Positions 42,699-54,563 are shown, counted from the stretch's first letter. The stretch: 64,000 bases of DNA from Rheinheimera pacifica (GCF_900108485.1 NZ_FNXF01000009.1:62001-126000), one strand, 5' to 3'. The notes: generated by a model not told the origin, from the sequence alone. Program-made: numbers and translations.

Positions 42699-42907
42699 TT
42701 TCGCTCTCCGGATTACTGGATATTAGAATTATTCTAGCTGTCTAGCATAGCCGAGCATCAGCCATTTTGCTAAACAAATTAAATCAATAAACGTTGTTTT
42801 GCACTGTTGCAGCTTAGTGTGCCAGAAAGGTTAACCATATGAAACAAATCTATATGATTTGAGATGATTTGCGTGGAGGTAATTGATAACAGATAAAAAC
42901 AGGAAAG

Positions 42908-42998
42908 TGGCGGAGGGAGAGAGATTCGAACTCTCGGTGGGCTATTAACCCACGCCGGTTTTCAAGACCGGTGCATTAAACCGCTCTGCCATCCCTCC
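42908..42998 (-). tRNA. tRNA-Ser (anticodon TGA), copy 1
   Basis: A class II tRNA with acceptor GGAGGGA / TCCCTCC, anticodon stem-loop CCGGTCTTGAAAACCGG, long variable arm, T arm GAGAGTTCGAATCTCTC, and encoded CCA; 91 nt. Identical to copy 2. Confidence 0.97.
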
Positions 42999-43153
42999 GC
43001 GTTACAGGGCGCATATTAGAAACTGGCTGCGGCTTTGTAAAGCGCTTTTTTGCTATTTTCAGCCGTTTGCTTAGTAAATCATCAACAAAGCCATTTATCA
43101 GACAATTAATCTGCGCAAAACGCCCTGCCAGCTCCAACTTAATTGTACCAAAA

Positions 43154-43180
43154 CAAAAAAACCACCGGTAAAGGTGGTTT
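43154..43180 (-). terminator. Terminator between the two tRNA-Ser genes
   Basis: On the minus strand AAACCACC-TTTACC-GGTGGTTT followed by TTTT, just after tRNA-Ser copy 2. The two tRNA-Ser genes may therefore be separate transcripts. Confidence 0.85.
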
Positions 43181-43183
43181 TAG

Positions 43184-43274
43184 TGGCGGAGGGAGAGAGA
43201 TTCGAACTCTCGGTGGGCTATTAACCCACGCCGGTTTTCAAGACCGGTGCATTAAACCGCTCTGCCATCCCTCC
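43184..43274 (-). tRNA. tRNA-Ser (anticodon TGA), copy 2
   Basis: Identical over 91 nt to the tRNA at 42908-42998, 185 bp away and in the same orientation. Confidence 0.97.
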
Positions 43275-43438
43275 GGCGACGCGTATATTAATCAGTTAGA
43301 ACGGCAAAAGAAAGCACTAAATGCAAAAAAATTAACGCTATTATCAATTTGTATCCTCAGGCACTGGTCTGGCGGGAACTAACTGGGTATGATGGCATCA
43401 AATGCGTTAATAAACCTTTGTATCAGGAGAACATAATT

Positions 43439-44107
43439 ATGTCATACAGAGAAACCTCTACTCTCAGTACTGCCGGACGTAGTGTTGAGATTAATAAAGT
43501 ACTGCGCAACACCTACTTTTTGCTGGCAATGACGTTAGCATTTAGTGCGGCAGCGGCAGGCGTCGCCATGGCGCTGAACATGTCACCTATGATGTCTCTG
43601 GTGTGTTTTGTTGCTGGTTTTATCATGCTGTTTGTGGTGAATAAAAAGGCAGATTCTGCCAGTGGTATTTTCTGGGTGTTTGCTTTTACCGCAGCGATGG
43701 GTGCGTCGTTAGGCCCAATGCTTAATCATTATGCCGGCTTGCCAAATGGTACTGCATTAATTATGCAGGCACTGGGCGGTACTGCGCTGATTTTCTTCAG
43801 TCTGTCAGCTTATGCCCTTACCACACGTAAAGACTTCTCTTTTATGGGTGGTTTTTTAATGGTAGGTCTTATCGTGGTGCTGGTAGCCGCACTGGCAAAT
43901 ATTTTCCTGGCCATTCCGGCATTAAGCCTGACAATCAGCGCCGCTATTATCCTGATTATGTCAGCACTTATCCTGTTTGATACCAGCCGTATTATTAATG
44001 GCGGTGAAACCAACTATATCCGCGCTACAGTAAGTTTGTACCTGAATGTATTTAACATTTTCGTCCACCTGCTGCAGCTGCTGGGTATTTTTGGTGGTGA
44101 TGATTAA
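43439..44107 (+). CDS. yccA: Bax inhibitor-1 family membrane protein (YccA-like)
   Basis: A 222-residue inner-membrane protein with seven predicted helices, of the BI-1/YccA family. E. coli YccA is a substrate and modulator of the FtsH protease. Family features include the N-terminal NKVLRNTYFLLAMTLAFSA, GGTALIFFSLSAYALT and the C-terminal YIRATVSLYLNVFNIFVHLL. The ATG at 43439 follows CAGGAG by 8 bp; the upstream open frame to 43349 is not used. It lies immediately before tusDCBE, as E. coli yccA lies beside tusE. Confidence 0.93.
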   Translation: MSYRETSTLSTAGRSVEINKVLRNTYFLLAMTLAFSAAAAGVAMALNMSPMMSLVCFVAGFIMLFVVNKKADSASGIFWVFAFTAAMGASLGPMLNHYAGLPNGTALIMQALGGTALIFFSLSAYALTTRKDFSFMGGFLMVGLIVVLVAALANIFLAIPALSLTISAAIILIMSALILFDTSRIINGGETNYIRATVSLYLNVFNIFVHLLQLLGIFGGDD

Positions 44108-44140
44108 GCTCAGCGCTTTGCCTTAATCAGGTTATTCGCT

Positions 44141-44168
44141 AAAATGCCCCGCCAGTCGGGGCATTTTT
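44141..44168 (+). terminator. Terminator of the yccA-like gene
   Basis: AAAATGCCCCG pairs with CGGGGCATTTT (11-bp stem, 5-nt loop), followed by T residues. Confidence 0.92.
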
Positions 44169-44184
44169 GTTTTTAGGATCCGCT

Positions 44185-44547
44185 ATGACATGCTTTGGAT
44201 TGCTGCTTACCAGCGATAGCTTTGCCAGCCAAAGCCTGGCCAGTGCACTGTTGTTTGCTAAAACAGCGGTTAATCACGGCCACAGTATTGACCATATATT
44301 TTTATATCAGGATGCCGTCTATAGCGCAGCAAACCATATCGATTTGCCCGCTGATGAACCCGATCTAAGCGCTGAACTGGCACAGTTTTGTCAGCAGCAG
44401 AATATTCCTTTACTGTTTTGTGTCACTGCAGCCGAAAAACGGGGTGTAACCGGAAGCAACCTGAGTGCACGCCCCGGCTATATTGCTGCCGGCCTGGCAG
44501 AATTTGCTATGCGCCAGGCAAACATTGATAAACTGGTGCAATTTTAA
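44185..44547 (+). CDS. tusD: Sulfurtransferase TusD
   Basis: A 120-residue subunit of the TusBCD complex, which relays persulfide sulfur from TusA to TusE for 2-thiouridine in tRNA wobble positions. The active cysteine is Cys79 in LLFCVTAAEKRGV (E. coli Cys78). The start is ATG at 44185 with AGGA upstream. First gene of tusDCBE; its stop overlaps the tusC start (TAATG). Confidence 0.95.
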   Translation: MTCFGLLLTSDSFASQSLASALLFAKTAVNHGHSIDHIFLYQDAVYSAANHIDLPADEPDLSAELAQFCQQQNIPLLFCVTAAEKRGVTGSNLSARPGYIAAGLAEFAMRQANIDKLVQF

Positions 44548-44903
44548 TGCGTAATATTCTGTTATTGCAGCGCAGCAGCCCCTTTAACAACAGTAAAGGG
44601 CGTGAGGCACTGGATATAGCCCTGGCGCTGGCGGCGGTAGAGCATACTGTCAGCGTGCTATTCAGTGCTGATGCGGTGTATCAGCTACTGCCAACGCAAG
44701 ACCAGCCAGATTTTAAGCTTAAAGCGTATCCGCGCAGTTTTAAGCTGTTTGCGCTGTATGATATTGAGCAGGTATATGTTTGCCAGCAGTCACTTAAGCA
44801 GCGCGGTATTCATGCTTCAGATTTAAGTATTGACGTTACAGAACTCGATACTCAGGCTATAGCAGAACTGTTTGCCCGCCAACATCAGGTTATCAGCAGC
44901 TAA
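44547..44903 (+). CDS. tusC: Sulfurtransferase complex subunit TusC
   Basis: A 118-residue DsrF-like subunit of TusBCD: LLLQRSSPFNNSKGREALDIALALAA at the N-terminus and the family pattern KLFALYDIEQVYVC. It stabilises the hexamer. Start and stop codons overlap those of its neighbours (TAATG on both sides), so the subunits are coupled. Confidence 0.94.
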   Translation: MRNILLLQRSSPFNNSKGREALDIALALAAVEHTVSVLFSADAVYQLLPTQDQPDFKLKAYPRSFKLFALYDIEQVYVCQQSLKQRGIHASDLSIDVTELDTQAIAELFARQHQVISS

Positions 44904-45169
44904 TGAAATTAATCAGCGTTATTAATCCGTCAGTGAGCCTGAGTGAGCTAAGCCTGATATGCCAGCCTCAGGATATTATTTTGCTACGCCAGGATGCAGT
45001 CTATCTGTGCTTACGCACTGATCTTAGCTGGCCTAGCCAGCTTTACGCGCTGGATGTGGATATACAGGTAAGGCAAATCAAACCGCTGGCAGCAGTAACC
45101 GTTATCAGCGCCCAGCGTTGGGTTGAGCTGAGTATTAGCGCAGAGCAGAATGTGTTATGGCAGAATTGA
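44903..45169 (+). CDS. tusB: Sulfurtransferase complex subunit TusB
   Basis: An 88-residue DsrH-like subunit of TusBCD ([29 protein letters not shown]). It overlaps the tusE start by 13 bp. Confidence 0.92.
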   Translation: MKLISVINPSVSLSELSLICQPQDIILLRQDAVYLCLRTDLSWPSQLYALDVDIQVRQIKPLAAVTVISAQRWVELSISAEQNVLWQN

Positions 45170-45492
45170 TATTAAATGATGCGCCGCTGGCGCTGGATAA
45201 ACATGGCTATCTGGCAGATATGCAACAGTGGAATATGCAAGTGGCAGAAGAGTTTGCCCGGCTGGAAAACATTAACCTGACTGATGCACATTGGGAAGTG
45301 GTGCATTTTGTGCGGCAGTTTTATCTGGAATTTAATACTTCCCCTGCTATCCGCATTCTGGTAAAAGCCATGGCGCAGCAGCTAGGCCCGGATAAAGGCA
45401 ACAGTAAATACTTGTTTATGTTGTTCCCACAGGGGCCAGCCAAGCAGGCAACCCGCATAGCGGGGTTACCTAAACCGGCAAAATGCCTGTAA
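45157..45492 (+). CDS. tusE: Sulfur carrier TusE (DsrC family)
   Basis: A 111-residue protein that takes sulfur from TusD and hands it to MnmA for tRNA 2-thiolation. The conserved C-terminal tail ends GLPKPAKCL, with the essential penultimate Cys110, and the motifs [17 protein letters not shown] and [19 protein letters not shown] are typical. It converges on a tiny membrane-protein gene 3 bp away. Confidence 0.96.
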   Translation: MAELILNDAPLALDKHGYLADMQQWNMQVAEEFARLENINLTDAHWEVVHFVRQFYLEFNTSPAIRILVKAMAQQLGPDKGNSKYLFMLFPQGPAKQATRIAGLPKPAKCL

Positions 45493-45495
45493 CCC

Positions 45496-45642
45496 TTAGG
45501 CCGCGTCTCCGATAATACCCACAATAGCCTCCAGGGTAATAAGGGCAAACACTGCAACAATACCGATGATAATAGCCCAGTAAATAGCCCGCATCAGAGC
45601 CGGATTGCTTTGTTTAATACTTTTACGCGGTTTTGGCGCCAT
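45496..45642 (-). CDS. 48-residue single-pass membrane protein
   Basis: A short reading frame with ATG at 45642 and TAA at 45496, preceded by an AAGGAT ribosome site. The protein starts with a basic stretch (MAPKPRKSIKQSNPALMR) followed by a single membrane helix (about 20-44, IYWAIIIGIVAVFALITL...) and a short acidic tail, so it should insert with the N-terminus inside. I recognise no family. Its clean fit between tusE (3-bp gap) and serS, the good ribosome site and the protein-like composition argue for a real gene. Confidence 0.6.
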   Translation of the reverse strand: MAPKPRKSIKQSNPALMRAIYWAIIIGIVAVFALITLEAIVGIIGDAA

Positions 45643-45707
45643 TTAGCTATCCTTATAAAGCTCCACCCAGTATAGCTGACGTGGAGCTAACGACGACCAG
45701 CAGCTTA

Positions 45708-47376
<1,669 letters not shown>

Positions 47377-47377
<1 letters not shown>

Positions 47378-48717
47378 TATTTATCTCTCTTGCGTGGGCT
47401 GTCGGCATCAAGCTGCTTCAGGTAACGCAGCTTCTCTGCCAGTTGCTTTTCCATGCCGCGCTCTACCGGCTGATAAAATTGCTGTCCGGCAAGCTCTGCC
47501 GGTAAATAACGCTCGCCGGCGGCATAAGCACCGGCTTCGTCATGCGCATAACGATACCCTTCGCCAAAACCCAGCTGCTTCATTAACTTAGTTGGTGCAT
47601 TGCGCAAATGCAGCGGCACCTCAAAAGCGGGTTGTTCTGCTACCAGCTGTTTAAGCTGATTAAAGGCGCTATACACGGCATTACTTTTCGGTGCCAGCGC
47701 CAGATACACTGCAGCCTGGGCAATAGCCCGCTCACCTTCGGCCGGCCCTACCCGTTCAAAAGTATCCCAGGCGTTTAGTGCCAGTGTCAGTGCGCGCGGA
47801 TCGGCGTTACCAATATCTTCACTGGCAATGGCCAGCAGCCGCCTGGCAACATACAGCGGATCGCCGCCACCGGCCAGAATACGGCAATACCAATACAAGG
47901 CTGCGTCAGGATCTGAGCCGCGTACTGATTTATGAAAGGCTGAAATCAGGTCATAAAACATATCACCCTGGTTATCAAAGCCCGGTAACTGCTTTGGCAC
48001 CAGATTTTTCAGCGTATCAAAGCTTATCACTTTGCCGTCGCTATCAGCCTCGGTAAGCTCTGCCGCTTGTTCCAGCAGGTTGAGTAACTTACGCGCGTCA
48101 CCGTCGGCCAGTTGTAACAGCAATTGCTCAGCATCGGCTGCCAGGCGCACAGCCTCAAGGCCCAAGCCACGCTCTTTATCTGTCAGAGCCTGTGCCAATA
48201 CCTGCTGTAAATCGGTATTAGTCAGCGGTTTGAGTACACACACCCGGGCACGGGATAAAATGGCGTTGTTCAGGGCAAAAGATGGGTTTTCAGTGGTGGC
48301 ACCAATAAAAATAATGGTGCCATCCTCAATAAAAGGTAAAAAGGCATCTTGCTGGCTTTTATTAAAACGGTGTACCTCATCGACAAACAGCAAGGTACGC
48401 TGCTGATACTGCTGCTGGCGTTGCTGCGCCTGTGCAATGGCTTCGCGAATTTCTTTAATACCGCAGGTTACTGCAGACAATTTGCTGATAGCTGCATCAG
48501 CATGCCGGGCTATAACTTCTGCCAGAGTGGTTTTACCGGTGCCCGGCGGGCCCCATAAAATAAGCGAAAACACCCGCCCGGCTTCAATTGCTTTTTTAAG
48601 TGCGGTGCCTTCGCCGATTAAATGTTGCTGCCCTGCATATTCGGCCAGTGTTTGCGGCCGCATTCTGGCAGCCAGCGGGCGAAAGTCATCAGCAAAATCA
48701 AGTGGCAATGAGTTCAC
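47377..48717 (-). CDS. rarA: Replication-associated recombination protein RarA
   Basis: A 446-residue AAA+ ATPase of the clamp-loader-like RarA/MgsA family, acting at stalled replication forks (E. coli 447). Walker A is [10 protein letters not shown], Walker [10 protein letters not shown], and sensor 1 [11 protein letters not shown]; the C-terminal tetramerisation part has [14 protein letters not shown] and [11 protein letters not shown] chose GTG at 48717, 4 bp after the lolA stop, which gives the usual length; the longer frame from 48795 lies inside lolA. Confidence 0.94.
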
Positions 48718-48721
48718 AGTG

Positions 48722-49333
48722 TTACCGCTGGCGCTGATCGTCAATATCAGTATGCTCTGGCGGATTAAACCGGAACAAGCCTTTGTCCAGCTCAATATTC
48801 AGCTGCATTAAAGTGAAATTAAACTCGCTGGTTTGCTGGTTCATATCCAGTACCTGCATTTTAGATAACGCCGCGCCGGCGAAGCTCAATGTTAGCTGTT
48901 TTACCGGGCTATCGGCGTCTTTGGAGCGGATCACAAACAGCTCGCCTTGTTGCTCTACATTATACTGGGCCCAAAGCTCAGGCTTCGTTGATGTGAGTAA
49001 CACAAAGGGAGTGCGGTTTACTTCACTGGCAGCATCATAAATGGTTAACTGTTCCAGCGCTTCATTATAAAACCACAGGCTTTGGCCATCGCCAATAAAC
49101 AGGTTTGGCTCGGGCTCCGTGGTTTCAAAGCGGAACAGTGCCGGCTGCTTGATCATCAGCTCGCCTTTACCCTGTTGCAGCAACTGCTTTTGGGCATCAA
49201 ACACCTGCTGCTCAAAACTGGCAGAAAAACTTTTAATACTGGCCAGTTTACGTTGTAGCGTCTGCTCAGCATTTTGCGCCACAGCAGAAACAGAACTACA
49301 CAACACAACAACCGCTAGCAAACTACGTAGCAT
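48722..49333 (-). CDS. lolA: Outer-membrane lipoprotein carrier LolA
   Basis: A 203-residue periplasmic chaperone that ferries lipoproteins from LolCDE to LolB. It has a signal peptide (about 1-19, ending AVA) and the LolA fold pattern ([47 protein letters not shown]). It begins directly after the ftsK stop with no spacer. Confidence 0.96.
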   Translation of the reverse strand: MLRSLLAVVVLCSSVSAVAQNAEQTLQRKLASIKSFSASFEQQVFDAQKQLLQQGKGELMIKQPALFRFETTEPEPNLFIGDGQSLWFYNEALEQLTIYDAASEVNRTPFVLLTSTKPELWAQYNVEQQGELFVIRSKDADSPVKQLTLSFAGAALSKMQVLDMNQQTSEFNFTLMQLNIELDKGLFRFNPPEHTDIDDQRQR

Positions 49334-51790
49334 TTAATATCCTTTTGGTGGCGGTGGAGCCATCACTTCACGATTACCATTGTGGCCGGGGCCACTGACA
49401 ATACCGCTGTGTTCCATTTGTTCTACCAAACGGGCGGCACGGTTATACCCTATACGAAACTTGCGCTGTACACCGGACACCGAAGCTCGGCGGCTTTCGG
49501 TAACAAAGGCCACGGCCTGATCATACAGCGGATCGGCTTCACCATCTTCACCTTCGAGGGTTTCACCCGGCAGCAGATTTTCTTCGGTGGTTTCGCCGCT
49601 TAAAATTTCAGCAATATAGTTTGGCTTACCGCGTTTTTTCCAGTCGGCAACCACAGCATGCACTTCATGGTCGTCCACAAAGGCACCATGCACCCGGTTT
49701 GGTACACCTGAGCCTGGTGGCAGATACAGCATATCGCCCTGTCCCAGTAAGCTTTCAGCGCCTTGTTGATCCAAAATAGTACGGGAGTCAATTTTCGATG
49801 ACACCTGAAATGCTATCCGGGTAGGGATATTGGCTTTAATTAAACCGGTAATCACATCTACCGACGGCCGCTGGGTAGCTAAGATCAGGTGAATACCTGC
49901 CGCCCGCGCTTTTTGCGCAATACGGGCAATCAACTCTTCTACTTTTTTACCAACAATCATCATCATGTCGGCAAATTCGTCGATAACCACAACAATAGAC
50001 GGTAATTTCTCTAATAACGGGGCTTCAGTACGCATATTATCTGACGGGCGCCACAGCGGATCTTTTAACGGAGCGCCGTCTGCAATCGCTTCTTTAACTT
50101 TGGCGTTATAGCCTTTGAGATTACGTACACCCAGCGCAGACATCAGTTTATAGCGCCGCTCCATCTCGCCGACACACCAGCGTAAACCATTGGCGGCGTC
50201 CTTCATGTCGGTAACCACTTCGGTCAGCAGGTGCGGAATACCTTCATAAATAGACAGCTCAAGCATTTTCGGGTCGATCATTAAAAAGCGCACATCATCC
50301 GGCGTCGATTTATACAACAGGCTGCAAATCATTACGTTTACGCCAACCGACTTACCAGAGCCTGTCGTACCTGCCACTAGCAAATGCGGCATTTTGGCCA
50401 GATCAGCCACTACCGACTTACCGGCAATATCTTTACCCAATACCATTGTCAGTGGTGACTTAGAGCTTTCAAATATCTCATCACCAATCACTTCAGATAA
50501 ACGCACAATTTCGCGGTGCTGGTTTGGCAGCTCTAAACCGATAAAAGACTTACCCGGAATAACTTCCACTACCCGCACACTGATAGCAGATAACGAGCGC
50601 GCCAAATCTTTGGCCAGGCCGGTAATTTTACTGACTTTAACACCAGGCGCTAAATCCAGCTCAAAGCGGGTTACCACAGGGCCCGGGTGTACACCGACGA
50701 CTTTAGCGTCAACATTAAAATCAAGCAGCTTTGCCTCTACCAAACGTGACACCCGCTCTAAATCAGCCGGATCTATCGGGTTTACAGCTTTATCAGGCCG
50801 GTCCAGCAACGCCAGTGATGGCAGCTCCTCCATCAAATGCGATACTTCTTCGCTGTCATCTTCTTCATCTGCAATTTCAGTCAGAATGGTTTCAATTTCA
50901 GAATCTGGCGGTAAATCCAATTGTTGCAGAGTATCACTCCAGCGTGCAGCGTCCGGTTCATCAATAGCACTGAACGACAACTCTTCATCAGCCAGCGTAT
51001 CCACACTGTAAAACGCCTTAGCTTCAGTTTTGGCATTTAACGGCGTGATCGGCAAAGTATCAGCCACCGGCTTACTCAGCTGCGGTGTTTTACGTGGCTT
51101 CTCGGCTATAACTACAGGCTCATCGTCAAATTCATCTTGCTCCGGTTCAGCAGCAAAAGGGTCATAGTCGTCTTTACTACGTTCACGTAAGCGTTGTGGC
51201 ACAGACATAGCAAACTGCACTGCGCTGTAACAGGCCGCGCCCAGCGCATCAGCTACCGTTAGCCAGGAAATACCTGTCATTAACGTTAAGCCGGTAGCAA
51301 AACCACACAACAACAGTAAAACAGTACCAATAAAATTAAAGTACGGCAGCAAGGCGCCACTAACGACATCACCTATAACTCCGCCGGATGAAAAATAAAA
51401 AATATCATTAAAATTCATACTGCTTATTGCTGTTGCCGTTAACAGTGTTAGTACCAGGCCAATCAGGCGGAGGCCCAGGATCAAATAATCCAGGCTCATT
51501 AAATCGTGAAAACGTTTAAACAGCAGATAACCGGCCAATGCCACCAAAAATGGAATCAGGTAGGCAATCCAGCCAAAACTGAATAATAATAAATCGGCCA
51601 GCCAGGCACCTATTGGCCCGGCGTAATTATGAATGCTGGTTTGGTAACCGGTTTGCGACCAGCTGGGATCGGCGGGATCAAAAGATAACAATGCCAATAA
51701 CAGAAATAAGGCAAAGCCGGAAAACACAATTAATCCGACTTCCAGCAAGCGCTGTACACCGTTTAGCGGAAAATAAGCTCGGTTTTGCAA
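49334..51790 (-). CDS. ftsK: DNA translocase FtsK
   Basis: An 818-residue septal DNA pump. It has four N-terminal membrane helices (about 18-175), a short acidic linker (about 200-330, much shorter than in E. coli), and a motor domain with Walker [13 protein letters not shown] and Walker [13 protein letters not shown], then a C-terminal gamma winged helix ([23 protein letters not shown]) that reads KOPS and activates XerCD. The start is apparently TTG at 51790 with AGGG upstream; no in-frame ATG precedes the first helix. The lrp-ftsK-lolA-rarA order matches E. coli. Confidence 0.96.
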   Translation of the reverse strand: MQNRAYFPLNGVQRLLEVGLIVFSGFALFLLLALLSFDPADPSWSQTGYQTSIHNYAGPIGAWLADLLLFSFGWIAYLIPFLVALAGYLLFKRFHDLMSLDYLILGLRLIGLVLTLLTATAISSMNFNDIFYFSSGGVIGDVVSGALLPYFNFIGTVLLLLCGFATGLTLMTGISWLTVADALGAACYSAVQFAMSVPQRLRERSKDDYDPFAAEPEQDEFDDEPVVIAEKPRKTPQLSKPVADTLPITPLNAKTEAKAFYSVDTLADEELSFSAIDEPDAARWSDTLQQLDLPPDSEIETILTEIADEEDDSEEVSHLMEELPSLALLDRPDKAVNPIDPADLERVSRLVEAKLLDFNVDAKVVGVHPGPVVTRFELDLAPGVKVSKITGLAKDLARSLSAISVRVVEVIPGKSFIGLELPNQHREIVRLSEVIGDEIFESSKSPLTMVLGKDIAGKSVVADLAKMPHLLVAGTTGSGKSVGVNVMICSLLYKSTPDDVRFLMIDPKMLELSIYEGIPHLLTEVVTDMKDAANGLRWCVGEMERRYKLMSALGVRNLKGYNAKVKEAIADGAPLKDPLWRPSDNMRTEAPLLEKLPSIVVVIDEFADMMMIVGKKVEELIARIAQKARAAGIHLILATQRPSVDVITGLIKANIPTRIAFQVSSKIDSRTILDQQGAESLLGQGDMLYLPPGSGVPNRVHGAFVDDHEVHAVVADWKKRGKPNYIAEILSGETTEENLLPGETLEGEDGEADPLYDQAVAFVTESRRASVSGVQRKFRIGYNRAARLVEQMEHSGIVSGPGHNGNREVMAPPPPKGY

Positions 51791-51911
51791 ATGAAAGACC
51801 CTACCTTTTTTATCATCGTTTTTTGTTCAAGCGCACCAGAGTGTAGTACTGCAGGCTAAGATACCAGAGACACTGTAAAAGTGCATCCGTGAAGCACGGC
51901 TGAACCGCTAA

Positions 51912-52412
51912 TTAGCTGCTTGGCGCCACATTTATCGCAACAAAGGTGGTTTGCTTCACCTCTTCCATCACCACATAAGTGCGGCTTTCGCGCACACTGG
52001 GTAATCTGAGCAGAGTTTCCCCCAACAGTTCCCGGTAGGCTGCCATATTGGCCACCCTGGTTTTCAGCAAAAAATCGAAGCTGCCGGATACCAGATGGCA
52101 CTCCTGAATTTCTTCCAGTTTTTGCACGGCTTTGCTGAATTCGTCAAAATCTTCCGGCGAGGTTTTACTTAAGGTAATTTCGACAAACACCAGTAACGCG
52201 GCGCCCACTTTATGTGGGTCAATTTGTGCACTGTAGCCTAAAATCACGCCCTCAGCTTCAAGCTTACGCACCCGCTCGAGGCAGGGAGTCGGGCTAAGCC
52301 CTACCCTGCGCGCCAGTTCTACGTTGGCTAAACGGCCGTCGCGTTGTAACTCCAGCAGTATTTTGCGATCTATCCTGTCTAACTTCTTGATACTTTTACT
52401 TAAAGAGTACAT
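51912..52412 (-). CDS. lrp: Leucine-responsive regulatory protein Lrp
   Basis: A 166-residue global regulator (E. coli 164). It has an N-terminal helix-turn-helix (KKLDRIDRKILLELQRDGR...VELARRVGLSPTPCLERVRKLE) and a C-terminal RAM effector-binding domain. It is divergent from ald over a 148-bp region. Lrp-family proteins commonly activate the adjacent alanine dehydrogenase gene, so direct control is likely. It also precedes ftsK, as in E. coli. Confidence 0.96.
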   Translation of the reverse strand: MYSLSKSIKKLDRIDRKILLELQRDGRLANVELARRVGLSPTPCLERVRKLEAEGVILGYSAQIDPHKVGAALLVFVEITLSKTSPEDFDEFSKAVQKLEEIQECHLVSGSFDFLLKTRVANMAAYRELLGETLLRLPSVRESRTYVVMEEVKQTTFVAINVAPSS

Positions 52413-52560
52413 AGCAGCTAAAAAATTCGCTTTTTAAATTTAAACAGAATTTTGCACTACTGCAGAGCCATAAAACAAGCATTAATTCTACAAAATTAGC
52501 AGTATACTGCGCACAAATTTTACCCAAGCCAACATTTACCTCAGAAAAGGGCATAACATT

Positions 52561-53679
52561 ATGATCATTGGCGTACCAAAAGAAATTAAAAACCATGAAT
52601 ACCGCGTAGGCATGACGCCGGCAAGCGTGCGTGAACTGGTAAATAACAAACACAGCGTACTGATTGAAACCCATGCAGGCATGGGCATCGGCTTTACTGA
52701 CGAAGATTACACTGCTGCCGGTGCTACTGTTCTGGCCACTGCTGCTGAAATTTTTGCCAAAGCTGACATGATTGTTAAAGTAAAAGAACCTCAGGCAGTT
52801 GAGCGCGCTATGCTGCGTGAAGGCCAAATCCTGTTTACCTACCTGCACCTGGCACCTGATTTACCGCAAACGCAGGATCTGATCAAATCAAAAGCAATTT
52901 GTATTGCCTATGAAACTGTAACAGACAACCGTGGCGGCTTACCGCTGTTAGCGCCAATGTCTGAAGTGGCCGGCCGGATGTCAATTCAGGCCGGCGCCCG
53001 CGCGCTGGAGAAATCCTGTGGTGGCCGCGGTATGTTATTAGGTGGTGTACCGGGCGTGGCTCCGGCTAAAGTTGTCGTGATCGGTGGTGGTATGGTTGGT
53101 ACTAACGCTGCGCAAATGGCACTGGGTTTAGGTGCTGACGTTACCGTGCTGGACCGCAGTGTTGATGTACTGCGCCGTATTAATGCCCAGTTTAACGGTG
53201 CAGTAAAAGCTATTTACTCTACCGCTGATGCACTGGAGCAGGAAGTACTGGCGGCTGACTTAGTGATCGGTGGTGTGCTGGTACCAGGCGCTGCGGCTCC
53301 TAAACTGGTTACCAAAGACCACATCAAGCGGATGAAACCCGGCTCAGCTATTGTTGATGTTGCTATCGACCAGGGCGGCTGTGTGGAAACCTCTAAGCCA
53401 ACTACCCATGCTGAACCTACCTATATAGTGGACGACGTTGTGCACTACTGTGTAGCTAACATGCCGGGTGCTGTGCCACGCACCTCTACCTTTGCACTGA
53501 ACAATGCCACCCTGCCGTTTATTCTGCGTTTAGCTAATAAAGGCTACAAGCAGGCGCTGCTGGATGATCAGCATTTAATGAATGGCTTAAACGTGATGAA
53601 TGGCCATGTAACTAACCAAAGCGTTGCCGAGGCACTGGGTTTTGCTTTTGTTGAGCCTAAAATTGCATTAAATGCTTAA
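52561..53679 (+). CDS. ald: Alanine dehydrogenase
   Basis: A 372-residue NAD-dependent enzyme interconverting L-alanine and pyruvate plus ammonia. The catalytic residues are Lys75 (VKVKEP) and His96 (TYLHLAPD), and the NAD-binding motif is VVIGGGMVGTNAAQMALGLG. The N-terminus MIIGVPKEIKNHEYRVGMTP is typical. It is divergent from lrp. AT-rich promoter sequence between them probably holds the Lrp sites; I did not find a clear consensus. Confidence 0.98.
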   Translation: MIIGVPKEIKNHEYRVGMTPASVRELVNNKHSVLIETHAGMGIGFTDEDYTAAGATVLATAAEIFAKADMIVKVKEPQAVERAMLREGQILFTYLHLAPDLPQTQDLIKSKAICIAYETVTDNRGGLPLLAPMSEVAGRMSIQAGARALEKSCGGRGMLLGGVPGVAPAKVVVIGGGMVGTNAAQMALGLGADVTVLDRSVDVLRRINAQFNGAVKAIYSTADALEQEVLAADLVIGGVLVPGAAAPKLVTKDHIKRMKPGSAIVDVAIDQGGCVETSKPTTHAEPTYIVDDVVHYCVANMPGAVPRTSTFALNNATLPFILRLANKGYKQALLDDQHLMNGLNVMNGHVTNQSVAEALGFAFVEPKIALNA

Positions 53680-53705
53680 TGCTCAATAAATAACCAACTT
53701 CGATT

Positions 53706-53729
53706 AAGGCCGCTTTTGCGGCCTTTTTT
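53706..53729 (+). terminator. Terminator of ald
   Basis: AAGGCCGC-TTTT-GCGGCCTT, perfect 8-bp stem followed by TTTT. Confidence 0.92.
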
Positions 53730-53802
53730 ATTTTTTTACGCTTTTTTATTACCAGACAACGGTTTATTTGCATTTTGCTATATACATTCGTTCCAGACCT
53801 GT

Positions 53803-53989
53803 TATAGTGATTCCCGGCCTGTAAAGCAGACCTATGTAACAAAATGTTTATGAAAACTTCGCTACACAGCTTCATTGTAAGTCATGTCCTGAAGATTCAC
53901 GCACGTTTGGCCGCATAAGTAAGGTAACAGTCAGGCTAAAAGCGCAATTAAGCGTCAATTAGTTTTATTAAAATTTTTAGGAGTCATTC
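53803..53989 (+). promoter_or_regulatory. Promoter and long 5' leader of the cold-shock gene
   Basis: TGTTATAGT (TATAGT at 53803-53808) looks like an extended -10 box without a clear -35. It would give a leader of about 175 nt before the csp ATG, similar in length to the thermosensing leaders of cspA-type genes. AGGAG lies 8 bp before the ATG. The rest of the 53680-53989 gap holds only the ald terminator. Confidence 0.5.
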
Positions 53990-54199
53990 ATGGCTAAAGT
54001 AACTGGTGTAGTAAAGTGGTTCAACGCTGATAAAGGTTTCGGTTTCATTACTCAGGATAACGGCGGCGCTGACGCATTCGTTCACTTCCGTGCTATCCAA
54101 ACTGAAGGTTACAAAACCTTAAACGAAGGCCAACGCGTAGCTTTCGAAATCGAACAAGGCCAAAAAGGCCCACAAGCTGCTAACGTTACAGTTCTGTAA
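53990..54199 (+). CDS. Cold-shock-domain protein (CspA family)
   Basis: A 69-residue single-strand nucleic-acid chaperone. The RNP1 motif is KGFGFI and RNP2 is DAFVHF, with the opening VKWFNADKG; it is slightly diverged from E. coli CspA. It is monocistronic with its own long leader and a strong terminator. Whether it is cold-induced, or constitutive like CspC/E, cannot be told from the sequence. Confidence 0.96.
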   Translation: MAKVTGVVKWFNADKGFGFITQDNGGADAFVHFRAIQTEGYKTLNEGQRVAFEIEQGQKGPQAANVTVL

Positions 54200-54213
54200 T
54201 TTAAGCACTTGCT

Positions 54214-54242
54214 AAAAAAAGGACACCGCGGTGTCCTTTTTT
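54214..54242. terminator. Bidirectional terminator after the cold-shock gene
   Basis: AAAAAAAGGACACC pairs with GGTGTCCTTTTTT around a CGCG centre; A and T runs allow use in both directions. Confidence 0.92.
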
Positions 54243-54317
54243 ATTGCCTGTAATTTGATATAAAAAATAAGCGCCAGATACAGGCGCCCTATTCATACTA
54301 CCTGCAGGGCAAATACC

Positions 54318-54563
54318 CTACTGCTCTTCTCTGACAAAAGCGATATCAGCAAACCCCATACGGGCAAATTCTTGTTGGCGGTAGTTTTTCACTGCTGCGC
54401 CTCGCTTGGCGGTCATTGCCACTTGCTGCTCCATCGCCAGAAAGCGGGTTAAATCTATGCCCTCAGCGGCAGCGACGGCTTCGTACATATCATGGTGTTT
54501 GTCATAACTGAAATTAATCACTTTGCGCTGCTTGTTAAAGGTATAGCTAATTTGTCTGGCCAT
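54318..54563 (-). CDS. DUF2960-like small protein
   Basis: An 81-residue soluble protein (ISYTFNKQRKVINFSYDKHHDMYEAVAAAEGIDLTRFLAMEQQV...YRQQEFARMGF). It resembles, from memory, DUF2960 proteins of Shewanella and Vibrio, which have no known function. It overlaps the upstream EamA transporter gene by 17 bp and is the last gene of a three-gene operon. Confidence 0.75.
   Translation of the reverse strand: MARQISYTFNKQRKVINFSYDKHHDMYEAVAAAEGIDLTRFLAMEQQVAMTAKRGAAVKNYRQQEFARMGFADIAFVREEQ

Noticed and set aside
43143-43382. Frame across tRNA-Ser copy 2
   Set aside because: It is mostly tRNA sequence, and the true downstream gene starts at 43439.
51791-51911. SOS (LexA) box upstream of ftsK, as in E. 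coli
   Set aside because: No CTGT-N8-ACAG match was found in the gap.
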